Shown piece by piece: positions 7,198-7,257 of a stretch of 7,257 nt of DNA. This DNA is from Paracoccaceae bacterium (GTDB lineage: Bacteria > Pseudomonadota > Alphaproteobacteria > Rhodobacterales > Rhodobacteraceae). Location: NCBI GenBank assembly GCA_002400675.1, contig NVQY01000202.1:1-7257 (forward strand), given 5' to 3'. The stretch's first letter is position 1. Every line of letters begins with the position of its first letter. Both the position numbers and the translations under genes were made by a program. The notes beneath the pieces were generated by a model. That model ran no database searches. It worked only from the letters and a program-made list of their open reading frames with translations, and was not told where the DNA came from.

Positions 7198-7257
7198 GAT
7201 TTACCTTCCTTCGGGTCCAGCACATCGCGCAGCCCGTCGCCCAACAGGTTGAACGCC
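7194..7257 (-). CDS. C-terminal end of a DppC-like ABC importer permease (rest outside window)
   Basis: Reading the complement from the right edge gives AFNLLGDGLRDVLDPKEGKS followed by TGA at 7196-7194. NLLGDGLRD.LDP is the characteristic C-terminal tail of DppC/OppC-type inner-membrane permeases (BPD_transp_1 family). Only 20 codons are visible; the membrane domain lies beyond the window. The stop codon overlaps the ATG of the DppD-like ATPase gene, so the permease precedes the ATPases in the operon in the usual Dpp/Nik order. Confidence 0.88.
   Translation of the reverse strand, partial: AFNLLGDGLRDVLDPKEGKS

Overview
The window reads as an ordinary, tightly packed piece of an alphaproteobacterial chromosome. 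It is GC-rich (about 60 % by eye), has short or negative gene spacings, and looks most like the Rhodobacterales/Roseobacter group, which typically carries many ABC importers. The taxonomic call is an inference from style and gene families; no marker gene is present.

Layout. Positions 1-878 (+) hold the C-terminal part of aerobic glycerol-3-phosphate dehydrogenase (GlpD), cut by the left edge. A gap of 111 bp (879-989) carries a plausible sigma70-type promoter overlapped by a perfect 16-bp palindrome, TTTGCA-N4-TGCAAA. From 990 to 5576 (+) there is a complete branched-chain-amino-acid-type (HAAT/Liv) ABC importer: periplasmic binding protein, two permeases (LivH-, LivM-like) and two ATPases (LivG-, LivF-like). 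The permease and ATPase genes overlap or lie within 3 bp of each other. The only larger gap inside the operon (72 bp, 2166-2237) contains a perfect 11-bp-stem hairpin just after the binding-protein gene. From 7257 down to 5573 (-) lies the distal end of a second, unrelated importer operon of the dipeptide/oligopeptide/nickel family: the last 20 codons of a DppC-like permease, then DppD-like and DppF-like ATPases, joined by ATGA stop/start overlaps. The two operons converge, and their last stop codons share the TTAA at 5573-5576.

How the genes work together. The 990-5576 genes supply all parts of one importer: the binding protein captures a small ligand in the periplasm, LivHM forms the channel and LivGF powers it. 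Features of the binding protein and of the LivF-like ATPase suggest a ligand other than leucine/isoleucine/valine, perhaps an aromatic or other carboxylate, but the sequence does not prove this. The minus-strand ATPases would power a second importer whose binding protein and permeases lie beyond the right edge.

I found no RNA genes, CRISPR arrays, insertion sequences or clear horizontal-transfer signs, and no stretch over 300 bp without a gene. I do not see a new biological system here. The points worth a second look are regulatory (palindrome, hairpin, shared stop codons) and the degenerate ATP site predicted for LivF.
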